From Flavobacterium cellulosilyticum (GTDB lineage Bacteria > Bacteroidota > Bacteroidia > Flavobacteriales > Flavobacteriaceae): 64,000 bases of DNA. The stretch lies in assembly GCF_004349355.1 (NCBI RefSeq), contig NZ_SMFK01000020.1, forward strand, positions 1 through 64,000, given 5' to 3'. The translations under genes and the position numbers were made by a program. Position 1 is the stretch's first letter; every line of letters begins with the position of its first letter. This document shows positions 16,922-25,996 of this stretch, piece by piece. The notes beneath the pieces were generated by a model that had not been told where the DNA came from, did not search any database, and saw nothing but the letters and a program-made list of their open reading frames with translations.

Positions 16922-16929
16922 TATATTTG
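16922..16929 (+). promoter_or_regulatory. -7 box of the TetR-ABC-HlyD-TolC operon
   Basis: A perfect TATATTTG lies 18 bp before the TetR ATG at 16948. Just upstream is a GTTAAC palindrome (16905-16910), a possible operator half, but too short to be certain. Confidence 0.5.
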
Positions 16930-16947
16930 CACTAAAAAAATGCAATC

Positions 16948-17625
16948 ATGCAACCCATACTAAGTACTATAAAAATTCAGGTTAACCACAAACTGTATCT
17001 AAAAGATCCTGAAACCTCCGATTTAGGAAAAAAAATAATTCAACACAGTATCCTATTAATAGATGAAATTGGATTTGAACATTTTACCTTTAAAAAACTA
17101 GGGGAACGTATCGGTTCCAACGAAAGTTCGCTTTATCGTTATTTTGAAAACAAACACAAATTAATGATTTATTTATCCTCTTGGTATTGGGGTTGGGTGG
17201 AATATAATTTAGTAATTGCGACTACTAATATTACTGATCCTTTTGCTAAATTAAAAAAAGCCATCGCCATTGTAACGGATAGTATTACCGATGATTTAAT
17301 GACGGAACATATAGATGAAGCCGTTTTAAACAAAATAATAATAGCTGAATTTTCAAAAACAATGCACACCAAAGAAGTAGACCAAGACAATAAGGAAGGT
17401 TATTATTTGGTTTACAAAAGAGTAATTAACCGAATTGTTGCAATAGTTAACGAAGTGAATCCTGATTATGTATTCGCCAAAAGTCTTGTCTCTACCATTG
17501 TCGAAGGAAGTTTGCATCAGCATTTTTTAAAAGATCATTTAAATACAATTACCGATTGTAATGAAACAATTTCTGTAACCACATTTTATTTAGATTTTCT
17601 AGAACGTATTTTAAAAAAAGAATAA
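16948..17625 (+). CDS. TetR/AcrR-family transcriptional regulator
   Basis: A 225-residue regulator. The N-terminal TetR helix-turn-helix (about residues 27-75) includes ILLIDEIGFEHFTFKKLGER and GSNESSLYRYFENKHKLMIY, the classic recognition helix plus Y-x-F-x-x-K ending. The C-terminal ligand domain is unspecific. It leads an operon whose next three genes encode an ABC exporter, a HlyD adaptor and a TolC channel; TetR regulators of efflux operons typically repress their own operon until a ligand binds. The start follows the -7 box at 16922. Confidence 0.9.
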   Translation: MQPILSTIKIQVNHKLYLKDPETSDLGKKIIQHSILLIDEIGFEHFTFKKLGERIGSNESSLYRYFENKHKLMIYLSSWYWGWVEYNLVIATTNITDPFAKLKKAIAIVTDSITDDLMTEHIDEAVLNKIIIAEFSKTMHTKEVDQDNKEGYYLVYKRVINRIVAIVNEVNPDYVFAKSLVSTIVEGSLHQHFLKDHLNTITDCNETISVTTFYLDFLERILKKE

Positions 17626-17659
17626 GATTTATAATAGTTATCAAAAAACTGCCATTAAT

Positions 17660-19318
17660 ATGACACCATTAAAACGTTTTTATAATTTACTTGAGCTAGA
17701 CAAAAAGGACGTTACTCAACTCTTTTTTTATGCTATAATTGCAGGTCTAATAAGTCTTTCATTGCCATTAGGAATCCAAGCAATTATCAATTTTATTCAG
17801 TCAGGTCGAGTGAGTGCATCATGGATTGTGCTGATTGTATTAGTTGTAGTTGGCGTAGCTCTAGTTGGGGTTTTATCAATCATGCAACTTCGAATTACTG
17901 AAAATTTACAGCAAAAAATATTTGTGCGTTCCTCTTTTGAATTTGCCGCGCGTTTGCCTAAAATCAATTTTGATCAATTGTATAATTCGTATCCGCCAGA
18001 AATAGCCAATCGTTTTTTTGACACTTTAACGATACAAAAAGGAACTTCAAAATTGTTAATCGATTTTTCGGCGGCTATTTTACAAATTGTTTTTGGAATT
18101 ATTTTACTATCCTTATATCATCCGTATTTTATAGTTTTTGGAATATTACTTTTTGGTTTGCTTTATTTTATTTTTAAATTCTCCTACAATAAGGGACTTG
18201 AAACCAGTTTAAAAGAATCAAAATACAAATATAAAGTTGCAGGCTGGCTGCAAGAAATTGCCCGAAATAATTTTAGTTTCAGAAACGAACTGAACTACGA
18301 CTTTGCATTGCACAAAAATGACGATTTGGTTATAGAATATCTAAATTACAGAGAAAAACATTTCAATGTTATCAAAAGACAATTCACTCAGTTAATATTA
18401 TTTAAAATCCTGATTACGGCTAGTTTATTAACCATTGGAGGGTATTTGGTATTGTCTCAAGAAATGAATATTGGTCAATTTGTAGCTGCAGAAATCATTA
18501 TTTTGTTAGTAATTTCATCTGTAGAAAAAATAATAATTGGACTAGAAACCTTTTACGATGTTTTGACCTCTGTAGAAAAAATAGGCCAAGTTACCGATAT
18601 GAGTTTAGAAGAGGATAGTGAAGAAAATTATGACAATTACTACACTAATATCACTTTAGAAACAGAACACTTGAGTTTTCAATTTCCTGATTCAAAACAA
18701 AAAACATTAAAAGGCATTTCATTAAAAATAAATCAGAATGAACATATCTTTTTAGAAGGAAAAAATGGCTCAGGAAAATCAACTCTTATTCGTGTTTTAT
18801 CAGGATTAATGCAACCCACTTCTGGATCATTTTTTATTAATGATGAAACCTTTAGAAAAATAAATCTAAGACAATACCGCTCACAAATAGGAAGTGTAAT
18901 ATATGGCGAAACTCCATTTGAAGGAACAGTTTTAGAAAACATAACTTTCAATGACCCTAATGTTAACCAAGAAACGCTAAAATGGGCAATAGAAGGAATA
19001 CATCTTTCGGATTATATTAAATCATTAGCAAAAGGATTGGACACAACTCTTTTTCCTGAAGGAAGGCAAATATCAGCGTCTAATGCTCAGAAATTATTAT
19101 TGGTGCGAAGTATTATTCACAAACCGAAAATTTTATTTTACGAAGACCCTACCGATACAATGGATGATGCAACGGCAAATGAAATCATTGATTTTATTAC
19201 TGCTAAAGAACACCCTTGGACGATAATTGTTACTTCAAAAAACCCATATTGGAAAACTAAATGCAACCGTTCCATTGTCATTCAAAACGGAAGTATTCAA
19301 CAGGATAATAATAAATAA
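17660..19318 (+). CDS. ABC exporter half-transporter with degenerate ATPase motifs
   Basis: A 552-residue fusion of a six-helix exporter membrane domain (about residues 20-310) and an ATP-binding domain (330-545). There is no N-terminal C39 peptidase domain. Walker A is intact (GKNGSGKST, 367-375). The Q-loop Gln is replaced by Tyr415; the signature reads ISASN (471-475) instead of LSGGQ. Walker B plus catalytic Glu read Glu495-Asp496 instead of Asp-Glu, and the switch-His position is Lys527 (VTSKN). So it should bind ATP, but hydrolysis may be weak or absent. Operon context (HlyD, TolC) implies type I secretion-like export; cargo unknown. Confidence 0.88.
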   Translation: MTPLKRFYNLLELDKKDVTQLFFYAIIAGLISLSLPLGIQAIINFIQSGRVSASWIVLIVLVVVGVALVGVLSIMQLRITENLQQKIFVRSSFEFAARLPKINFDQLYNSYPPEIANRFFDTLTIQKGTSKLLIDFSAAILQIVFGIILLSLYHPYFIVFGILLFGLLYFIFKFSYNKGLETSLKESKYKYKVAGWLQEIARNNFSFRNELNYDFALHKNDDLVIEYLNYREKHFNVIKRQFTQLILFKILITASLLTIGGYLVLSQEMNIGQFVAAEIIILLVISSVEKIIIGLETFYDVLTSVEKIGQVTDMSLEEDSEENYDNYYTNITLETEHLSFQFPDSKQKTLKGISLKINQNEHIFLEGKNGSGKSTLIRVLSGLMQPTSGSFFINDETFRKINLRQYRSQIGSVIYGETPFEGTVLENITFNDPNVNQETLKWAIEGIHLSDYIKSLAKGLDTTLFPEGRQISASNAQKLLLVRSIIHKPKILFYEDPTDTMDDATANEIIDFITAKEHPWTIIVTSKNPYWKTKCNRSIVIQNGSIQQDNNK

Positions 19319-19323
19319 GAGCG

Positions 19324-20673
19324 ATGCTAAATATTTCAGACAACAATAAACTTCATCTTCATTCATTGGAAAGCTATAAAAGCATTCATAATATAAATGT
19401 TAGAAAGCATTATAAAATATTAAATAAAATAATTATCGGGATTGCCATTCTTGGTTTTTTAATGCTTTTTTTGCCTTGGACACAAAACATTTCGGGCAAA
19501 GGAGCTGTGACTACATTAAAACCTAATCAACGACCACAATCCATTCAGAGCGTTATTTCAGGGCGAATAGAAAAATGGTATGTACAAGAAGGTGATTTTG
19601 TAAAAAAAGGAGACACCATATTATTTATATCTGAAATCAAAGAAGATTATATGGATCCCAATTTAGTTGCCAACACTAAAAATCAAGTGAATGCAAAAAA
19701 ACAATCCTTGCAATCTTATGAATCAAAAGTAGGGACGCTTTCTACCCAAATTAACGCAATCGAGTCGGAGAAAAAACTAAAATTAGAACAAGCGGTAAAC
19801 AAAATCAAACAGTCCTATTTGAAAATAAAAAGTGATAGTATTGATTTAGTAGCAGTAAATACACAATTGAAAATTGCAACCACCCAATTTAATCGTACGG
19901 TTCAATTAAATAATGAAGGTTTAAAACCACTTACAGATGTGGAAGAAAAGAGATTGAAACTGCAGGAAGTAGAAGCTAAAATCATCAATCAAGAAAACAA
20001 ATTACTAAGTAGTAAAAATGATTTAATCAACTCCAAAGTAGAAATTAATCGTATCAAAGCAGAGTATTCTGAAAAATCTTCAAAAGCCCAAAGTGATCAA
20101 TATACAGCTATGAGTAATCAGTTTGATACGGAAGCCCAAGTAAGTAAGCTCGAAAATCAACATGCCAATTATAGCATTAGAAATGGCATGTATTATATAA
20201 AAGCGGCTCAAGATGGCTACATCAATCGAGCTTTGCAATCTGGGATCGGTGAGACAATAAAAGAAGGAACAGCAATTGCTACTATTATGCCATCGCAATA
20301 TGATATCGCTGTTGAGAGTTATGTAAATCCTATTGATTTACCGTTAATACAACGTGGTCAAAAAGTACGTGTTTGGTTTGATGGCTGGCCAACAATAGTA
20401 TTTTCGGGCTGGCCAAATGCTTCCTATGGAACTTTTGGAGGACAAATTGTAGCTGTTGAAAATTTCATTAGTGACAATGGAAAATATAGAATTTTAATTG
20501 CTCCTGATAAAAATGAAACAAGCTGGCCCAAGCAATTAAGCGTTGGTTCCGGCGCACAAACGATAGCACTTTTAGATAACGTACCGATCTGGTTTGAAGT
20601 ATGGAGAACATTAAATGGTTTTCCTCCTAATTATTACTATAACGAAACTAAAACTAAAAAAGAAAAAAAATAA
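19324..20673 (+). CDS. HlyD-family membrane fusion/adaptor protein
   Basis: A 449-residue periplasmic adaptor of the type I secretion or efflux kind. One transmembrane helix (about 36-52, IIGIAILGFLMLFLPW) is followed by a lipoyl-like half (VISGRIEKWYVQEGDFVKKG, 80-100), a long coiled-coil hairpin (about 130-290) and the second lipoyl half (IKAAQDGYINRAL...GETIKEGTAIATI). A beta-barrel domain follows. It bridges the inner-membrane ABC protein and the TolC channel. The gene starts 5 bp after the ABC gene and overlaps the next by one base, so it is one operon. Confidence 0.92.
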   Translation: MLNISDNNKLHLHSLESYKSIHNINVRKHYKILNKIIIGIAILGFLMLFLPWTQNISGKGAVTTLKPNQRPQSIQSVISGRIEKWYVQEGDFVKKGDTILFISEIKEDYMDPNLVANTKNQVNAKKQSLQSYESKVGTLSTQINAIESEKKLKLEQAVNKIKQSYLKIKSDSIDLVAVNTQLKIATTQFNRTVQLNNEGLKPLTDVEEKRLKLQEVEAKIINQENKLLSSKNDLINSKVEINRIKAEYSEKSSKAQSDQYTAMSNQFDTEAQVSKLENQHANYSIRNGMYYIKAAQDGYINRALQSGIGETIKEGTAIATIMPSQYDIAVESYVNPIDLPLIQRGQKVRVWFDGWPTIVFSGWPNASYGTFGGQIVAVENFISDNGKYRILIAPDKNETSWPKQLSVGSGAQTIALLDNVPIWFEVWRTLNGFPPNYYYNETKTKKEKK

Positions 20674-22061
20674 TGAAACGACTCCTGTATTTTTTTTTAT
20701 TTTTTGCTCTTGGAATGAATGGTCAAGAAACAGTTTCTCATGAATTAACCTATAATGAATTTTTGGGTTATGTAAAAAAATACCATCCTTTAGTGAAAAA
20801 TGCCAATTTAGAATTGAATAAAGCGCAGGCTAATTTGATGGCTGCCAGAGGATCATTCGACCCTAAAATTGAAGTTGATTTTGATAAAAAACAATTTAAA
20901 GATAAGAACTATTATTCTGTTTTTAATAGTAGTTTCAAAATTCCAACTTGGTATGGGGTGGAAATTAAAGCAGGTTTTGATCAAAATGATGGACTGTATT
21001 TAAACCCAGAAAACTATCTGCCCAACCAAGGACTTGCTTCATTTGGAATATCCATTCCGTTAGGGCAAGGACTTGTTATCAATCAAAGAATGGCCGATTT
21101 GAAAAAAGCCAAAATGCAAGTAGAATTAAGTCAAGCTGAAAGAAAATTACAAGCGATTGATGTGCTATACAACGCTTCGATTGCTTATTTTAATTGGAAA
21201 CGAAATTTTGAAGAAGTTCAGCTTTATACGCAATATAAAACCAACTCAGAACTACGATATAAAGGGGTGGAATCCTTAATTAAGCAAGGTGATAAAAGAG
21301 CAATTGATAGTATCGAAGCAGGTATAAGTGTAACTAGTAGAAAGTTAAGTTTAGAAAATTCAAAATTAAAATTAACGAAAGCGAAGTTGGAACTTTCTAA
21401 TTTTTTGTGGCTAGAAAATGCTATTCCAATGGAAATTACAGATGTACTTTACCCTGAGGTAGAACTAGAATCAAGTATTCAGGAAACATTGAATACAAAC
21501 AATCTATTGCAAACGGATATATCTATCGAGGATCATCCTAAAATAAATGCCATTGAAAGTAAAATTGACATCCTTAATGTAGAACGCAAATTAAAAGCCA
21601 ATAGCCTTTTGCCTAAAATCAATATTGGTTATTCCTATTTGTCAGAACCACAGTATATTGAGCGTTACAAGTTCGAAAATTATAAAATTGGCATCGATTT
21701 CTCCTATCCTTTGTTTCTTAGAAAAGAAAGAGGGAGTTTGAAAATCACAAAATTTAAACTACAAGAAGCAGCTAATACCTTGAACTTAGAACGCCTTCAA
21801 CTTAAAAACAAAATTAATGCACAGCAAGAAGTTATCAAATCCTTGCTCAAACAGCGAAGTTTGGCCAATGCGTTAGTACGGAATTATAAAACGATGTTAA
21901 ACTCAGAAGAACGTTTGTTTTCATTTGGCGAAAGCTCCTTGTTTTTAATCAATAGTAGAGAAAGTAGTTTGATAAGCGCCCAATTGAATGCCATAGCACT
22001 CAATAATGAGTTTTGTGTTTCCAATTCTGAACTCTATAAAATAATGGCAAATCCAAATTAA
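20673..22061 (+). CDS. TolC-family outer-membrane efflux channel
   Basis: A 462-residue exported protein (signal MKRLLYFFLFFALGMNG). It has the duplicated OEP pattern: N-terminal helix LTYNEFLGYVKKYHPLVKNA, a coiled coil to about residue 240, then a second repeat from about 285 with barrel strand KIGIDFSYPLFLRKERG. Forms the trimeric outer-membrane tunnel for the operon's exporter. The start overlaps the HlyD stop (TAATG), implying coupled translation. Confidence 0.92.
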   Translation: MKRLLYFFLFFALGMNGQETVSHELTYNEFLGYVKKYHPLVKNANLELNKAQANLMAARGSFDPKIEVDFDKKQFKDKNYYSVFNSSFKIPTWYGVEIKAGFDQNDGLYLNPENYLPNQGLASFGISIPLGQGLVINQRMADLKKAKMQVELSQAERKLQAIDVLYNASIAYFNWKRNFEEVQLYTQYKTNSELRYKGVESLIKQGDKRAIDSIEAGISVTSRKLSLENSKLKLTKAKLELSNFLWLENAIPMEITDVLYPEVELESSIQETLNTNNLLQTDISIEDHPKINAIESKIDILNVERKLKANSLLPKINIGYSYLSEPQYIERYKFENYKIGIDFSYPLFLRKERGSLKITKFKLQEAANTLNLERLQLKNKINAQQEVIKSLLKQRSLANALVRNYKTMLNSEERLFSFGESSLFLINSRESSLISAQLNAIALNNEFCVSNSELYKIMANPN

Positions 22062-22077
22062 ATAATTTTAAAAAGTG

Positions 22078-22085
22078 TATTTTTG
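22078..22085 (+). promoter_or_regulatory. -7 box of map
   Basis: A perfect TATTTTTG lies 17 bp before the map ATG at 22103. Confidence 0.5.
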
Positions 22086-22102
22086 CAACTTATTTTTATA
22101 AA

Positions 22103-22921
22103 ATGATTATCCAAAAAACAAGAGAAGAAATAGAATTGATGCGCGAAAGTGCTTTAATCGTATCCAAAACATTAGGAATGATTGCTTCTGAAATTAAGGA
22201 AGGAGTAACTACTTTACACTTAGATAAATTAGCCGAAGAATTCATTAGAGACCATGGGGCAGTACCTAGTTTTCTTGGATTGTACGGTTTTCCAAACTCA
22301 CTTTGTATGAGTCCAAATGCTCAAGTTGTTCATGGAATTCCAAACAATACCCCTCTTGAGAGTGGCGATGTAATTTCAGTAGATTGTGGTGCATTTAAAA
22401 ATGGATTTCATGGGGATCACGCTTATTCATTCGAAATTGGCGATGTGGCAGAAGAAACAAAAAAATTACTTCAAGTTTCCAAAGAATCACTTTATGTCGG
22501 TATCCGAGAATTCAAAGCCGGAAATCGTGTAGAAGATGTGGGTAACGCTATTCAAAAATATACCGAAAGCCACGGTTATGGTGTAGTACGTGAATTAGTT
22601 GGTCACGGTCTTGGTCAAAAAATGCATGAAGATCCCGAAATGCCCAATTATGGAAAACGCGGTCGCGGAAAATTGTTTGTAGAAGGAATGGTTGTCGCTA
22701 TCGAACCGATGATTAATTTAGGTACAAAAAACATCAAACAACTCAAAGACGGCTGGACGATCCTGACTGCCGATGGAAAACCATCTGCTCATTTTGAACA
22801 CGATGTAGCTTTAATTGATGGCAAGCCAGAGATTCTATCTACGTTCGCATATATTTATCAAGCTTTAGGAATAGTAAGTAATGAAGAAGATGAATTTAGA
22901 AAAGTGCCATTGGTAATTTAA
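22103..22921 (+). CDS. map: Type I methionine aminopeptidase
   Basis: Removes the N-terminal methionine from nascent proteins. The 272-residue pita-bread enzyme has all five metal ligands: Asp94 (SVDCGAF), Asp105 (FHGDHAYSF), His169 (LVGHGLG), Glu202 (AIEPMI) and Glu233 (HFEHDVAL). Substrate His is in AQVVHGIPN. There is no N-terminal zinc-finger extension. Essential in most bacteria. Its stop codon's last base is the first base of the inverted repeat that brackets the neighbouring GxxExxY gene. Confidence 0.96.
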   Translation: MIIQKTREEIELMRESALIVSKTLGMIASEIKEGVTTLHLDKLAEEFIRDHGAVPSFLGLYGFPNSLCMSPNAQVVHGIPNNTPLESGDVISVDCGAFKNGFHGDHAYSFEIGDVAEETKKLLQVSKESLYVGIREFKAGNRVEDVGNAIQKYTESHGYGVVRELVGHGLGQKMHEDPEMPNYGKRGRGKLFVEGMVVAIEPMINLGTKNIKQLKDGWTILTADGKPSAHFEHDVALIDGKPEILSTFAYIYQALGIVSNEEDEFRKVPLVI

Positions 22922-22940
22922 TTACACTAAGATTCGCTAA
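22921..22940 (+). repeat. Left inverted repeat bracketing the GxxExxY gene
   Basis: ATTACACTAAGATTCGCTAA. Its complement matches 17 of 20 positions of the right repeat at 23405-23424. It abuts the map stop codon. Confidence 0.6.
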
Positions 22941-22960
22941 GATTTAACTTTCAATTTTTT

Positions 22961-23377
22961 ATGATAAACGAGGAACTAAATGATATTCCTGAAGAATTAC
23001 AATCTATATCTTACAAGGTTATTGGATTGGCAATTGAGGTTCATCGCCAACTTGGCCCAGGCCTTTTAGAATCAGCTTATCAAGAGTGTCTATATTATGA
23101 AATCAAAAAAGCAGGATTGAAAGTTGAAAAAGAAATAACGCTACCAATTACCTATAAAGAAATTAAATTAGATCATGGTTACCGTATTGATTTACTAGTT
23201 GAAGACCAACTTGTTATTGAACTAAAAACAGTCGAGTCATATACTTCCGTTCACTTTGCTCAAATACTTACCTATTTAAAACTAGGAAACTATGCATTAG
23301 GATTATTAATAAATTACAATAGTAAAATCTTAAAGAATAATATAAAACGATTTATTAATACCGCTCCTAATTCATAA
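22961..23377 (+). CDS. GxxExxY protein (PD-(D/E)XK-like)
   Basis: A 138-residue protein of the GxxExxY family (formerly 'NADH:ubiquinone oxidoreductase-like' misannotation). The motif Gly34-x-x-Glu37-x-x-Tyr40 lies in GPGLLESAYQECLYYE. A nuclease-like core DLLVEDQLVIELKTVE has the D...ExK arrangement of PD-(D/E)XK enzymes. Activity is not established. These genes are scattered in Bacteroidetes genomes; this one lies between 20-bp inverted repeats (22921 and 23405), with two repeat copies on its right, suggesting it moved as a small unit. Confidence 0.88.
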   Translation: MINEELNDIPEELQSISYKVIGLAIEVHRQLGPGLLESAYQECLYYEIKKAGLKVEKEITLPITYKEIKLDHGYRIDLLVEDQLVIELKTVESYTSVHFAQILTYLKLGNYALGLLINYNSKILKNNIKRFINTAPNS

Positions 23378-23382
23378 AAACT

Positions 23383-23424
23383 CTTTGTGAATCTTCGTAG
23401 TTGTTTAGTGAATCTTTGCGTAAT
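23383..23424 (+). repeat. Right repeats of the GxxExxY unit (two tandem copies)
   Basis: Two related copies follow the stop codon: one containing TTTGTGAATCTTCGTAG near 23386, and TTAGTGAATCTTTGCGTAAT at 23405-23424. The second is a 17/20 inverted match to 22921-22940. Confidence 0.55.
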
Positions 23425-23429
23425 AAATA

Positions 23430-24194
23430 ATGAAAAAACTCTTCAAATTAATCCTAAATACCATACCGCGACCACTACTTATTCGTTTGAGTTATGTAGC
23501 GCGGCCAATAATTGCTTTTACGTTAAAAGGAACTAAATTTACCGATCCTATAGATGGTAAAAGTTTCAAGTCGATGTTGCCATATGGTTATGAAAAACAG
23601 CGCACGAATGTGCTTTCGCCAAGCACACTTTCGCTTGAACGTCATCGTTTGTTATGGCTCTATTTAAACGAAAAAACCGATTTTTTTACAGCGCCAAAAA
23701 AAGTCTTACATTTTGCTCCGGAACAAGCATTTTACAAATTGTTTCGAAACCAAAAAAATTTGGACTATACAACTACCGATTTGTTTTCTCCATTGGCAGA
23801 TGTGAAAGCTGACATTTGTGATTTGCCTTTCGAAGACAATCAATATGATATTATTCTTTGCAATCATGTTTTAGAACACATTCCGGATGATACGAAAGCT
23901 ATGCAGGAATTATTTCGAGTGTTAAAACCGGGTGGAATGGCAATTCTTCAAATTCCACAAGATTTAAAAAGAGAAGTAACTTTTTCTGATGATTCAATTA
24001 CTGATCAAAAAGAACGTGCAGCAATTTTTGGACAATACGATCACGTTCGCATTTATGGTCGTGATTATTTTGACAAACTTAGAAGTATTGGTTTTACTGT
24101 AATTGAAGAAGATTATACCAGCAAAATTGCTCCCGAATTAGTAGAGAAATATTGTTTAGCTAAAGGCGAAATTATTCCTGTTTGTTTTAAATAG
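23430..24194 (+). CDS. Class I SAM-dependent methyltransferase
   Basis: A 254-residue methyltransferase of the Methyltransf_11 type. Motif I is VLHFAPEQAFYKLF (a divergent Gly-poor loop). The acidic loop is DYTTTDL, and motifs II-III are YDIILCNHVLEHIPDD and VLKPGGMAILQIP. Substrate unknown. The ATG lies 6 bp after the GxxExxY repeats, so any promoter must lie within or before them; the gene may depend on the repeat region or on read-through from map. Confidence 0.85.
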   Translation: MKKLFKLILNTIPRPLLIRLSYVARPIIAFTLKGTKFTDPIDGKSFKSMLPYGYEKQRTNVLSPSTLSLERHRLLWLYLNEKTDFFTAPKKVLHFAPEQAFYKLFRNQKNLDYTTTDLFSPLADVKADICDLPFEDNQYDIILCNHVLEHIPDDTKAMQELFRVLKPGGMAILQIPQDLKREVTFSDDSITDQKERAAIFGQYDHVRIYGRDYFDKLRSIGFTVIEEDYTSKIAPELVEKYCLAKGEIIPVCFK

Positions 24195-24272
24195 CATTTA
24201 AGCAACTATTTTTTTTAGATGCATTAAACAAAATAGAATTTGTTATATTTACCATTTAGCAAATACAACACT

Positions 24273-25529
24273 ATGCTTCAATCTATTTATAGAAACCTAC
24301 TATTGCTTTTTATCGTAAGTTCGACTCTTATTGCGCAAACACAAACAGAAATTATTCCTCCTTACAATATCAAAACTGTAACGTTTGTACAAAACAATGC
24401 TAATGCAATTCCAATATTCAAATTAGGAGAAGGTTTTCAATTTCAATTTGATGATTTGTTTGGCAATGAAGCCAATTATTATTACGAAATTGTTCATTGT
24501 GATTACAACTGGAATCCTACTGACATACCAAAAACTGATTATATAAAAGGTTTTGACGTGCAAAGAATTCAACAGTATGAGAATTCTATTAATACATTGC
24601 AGATATATTCTCATTATAAATTGCCTTTGCCCAATCAAAATACCGAAATACTGCTCAGTGGCAATTATATGTTAAAAATACTTGGAGAAGATAGAGTGGC
24701 GGTATTCTCCAGGAAATTTATCCTTTATGAAGATTTAGTAACTATTCCAATCCAAGTGCGTCGAGCTCGAACGGCCGATTTAATTGACTTCAAACACAAT
24801 ATCGAATTTTCGGTGACCTCGAACCTAATTCGTTTTCAAAACCCGCTAAAAAATGTAAAAGTGGAAATCTTGCAAAACGGACAAATGAATGATGCTATCA
24901 AAAACATCGCACCACAATATACTATTGGGAATGACTTAATATACAAATACGATGGTCAAACCCAATTTTGGGCTGGAAATGAATTTTTATATTTCGACAA
25001 CAACGACATCCGATCAGCAAGTAATAATATTTCTAAAATAGATTCAAGTAGTGGTATTTATAATTCCTATTTATATACGAATGGAGCAAGAGGGTATCAG
25101 CCTTATTCTTTCACTCAAGATGTCAATGGTAATTTTTTAGTTCGCAATATTAGTTCAGCAAATAGTGAAATCGAAGCTGATTATGCCTGGGTGTATTTTA
25201 GCCTTTCGGCACCCGCATTTATGTTGAAAAAAGGGATTTACATTACTGGAATGTTCAATAATTATAGTTTGTCAGCTGAAAATAAAATGGACTTCAATCC
25301 TAAAAAAAACATCTTCGAAAAAGCTATTTTAATAAAACAAGGATTCACTAATTATCAATATCAAGTCGCAGACGATAAAGGAAATATAGATGCCAAAAAT
25401 GCGATTGATGGAAACTTTTGGCAAACAGAGAATGATTATACCATTCTAGTGTATTATCGAGAAAGTAGTGATCGTTACCAAAAAGTTATAGGTAAAGCAA
25501 CTGCAAACTCACATTCCATCACAAATTGA
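24273..25529 (+). CDS. Type IX secretion system Plug protein (DUF5103)
   Basis: A 418-residue protein with signal peptide ending near STLIAQ. It has the DUF5103 pattern: YNIKTVTFVQNNANAIPIFK, YYYEIVHCDYNWNPTDIP, GNYMLKI and the C-terminal GMFNNYSLSAENKMDF. This family includes Plug, which in the F. johnsoniae T9SS translocon structure blocks the periplasmic side of the SprA pore. I chose ATG 24273, where the signal peptide starts. sprA and porV are not nearby, as is usual for this gene. Confidence 0.88.
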   Translation: MLQSIYRNLLLLFIVSSTLIAQTQTEIIPPYNIKTVTFVQNNANAIPIFKLGEGFQFQFDDLFGNEANYYYEIVHCDYNWNPTDIPKTDYIKGFDVQRIQQYENSINTLQIYSHYKLPLPNQNTEILLSGNYMLKILGEDRVAVFSRKFILYEDLVTIPIQVRRARTADLIDFKHNIEFSVTSNLIRFQNPLKNVKVEILQNGQMNDAIKNIAPQYTIGNDLIYKYDGQTQFWAGNEFLYFDNNDIRSASNNISKIDSSSGIYNSYLYTNGARGYQPYSFTQDVNGNFLVRNISSANSEIEADYAWVYFSLSAPAFMLKKGIYITGMFNNYSLSAENKMDFNPKKNIFEKAILIKQGFTNYQYQVADDKGNIDAKNAIDGNFWQTENDYTILVYYRESSDRYQKVIGKATANSHSITN

Positions 25530-25570
25530 AAAAACATCTTACAACGGTCAACTAAATTCAATTTTTTTTG

Positions 25571-25578
25571 TAAATTTG
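25571..25578 (+). promoter_or_regulatory. -7 box of apaG
   Basis: A perfect TAAATTTG lies 31 bp before the apaG ATG at 25610. Confidence 0.45.
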
Positions 25579-25609
25579 TCATTATTCAACTCATTTTTAA
25601 TACTATGCA

Positions 25610-25996
25610 ATGGTATCTCAAATAACAAAAGGAATAAAAATATCAGTTCTAACTAGTTTTGAAGGCACGTACTTCAAAAACCATAAGATTCATTTTGCCT
25701 TTAGTTACGAGATTACAATCGAAAACCACAGTAAAGATGCTGTTCAATTAATTTCTCGCCATTGGGAAATTATTGATTCGCTCAATAATATGGAAATTGT
25801 TGATGGAGAAGGTGTCATAGGCAAAAAGCCTGTTTTGAAATCTGGCGAACATTATACCTATAATTCTGGTTGCCTTTTAGCGTCTCCCTATGGTGCAATG
25901 AAAGGCTACTTTAATATGATTAACTTTACCTCAACAAAAAAATTCAAAGTTATTGTGCCAACATTTAAATTATGTGCCCCCTTCGCTTTGAATTAA
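25610..25996 (+). CDS. apaG: ApaG-family protein
   Basis: A 128-residue single ApaG domain (fibronectin III-like fold). The family signature is clear: YEITIENHS, VQLISRHWEIID, VVDGEGVIGKKPVLKSG-type segment and YTYNSGCLL. E. coli apaG mutants were linked to Co/Mg handling, but the molecular role is unclear. Short monocistronic gene with its own -7 box. Confidence 0.92.
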   Translation: MVSQITKGIKISVLTSFEGTYFKNHKIHFAFSYEITIENHSKDAVQLISRHWEIIDSLNNMEIVDGEGVIGKKPVLKSGEHYTYNSGCLLASPYGAMKGYFNMINFTSTKKFKVIVPTFKLCAPFALN

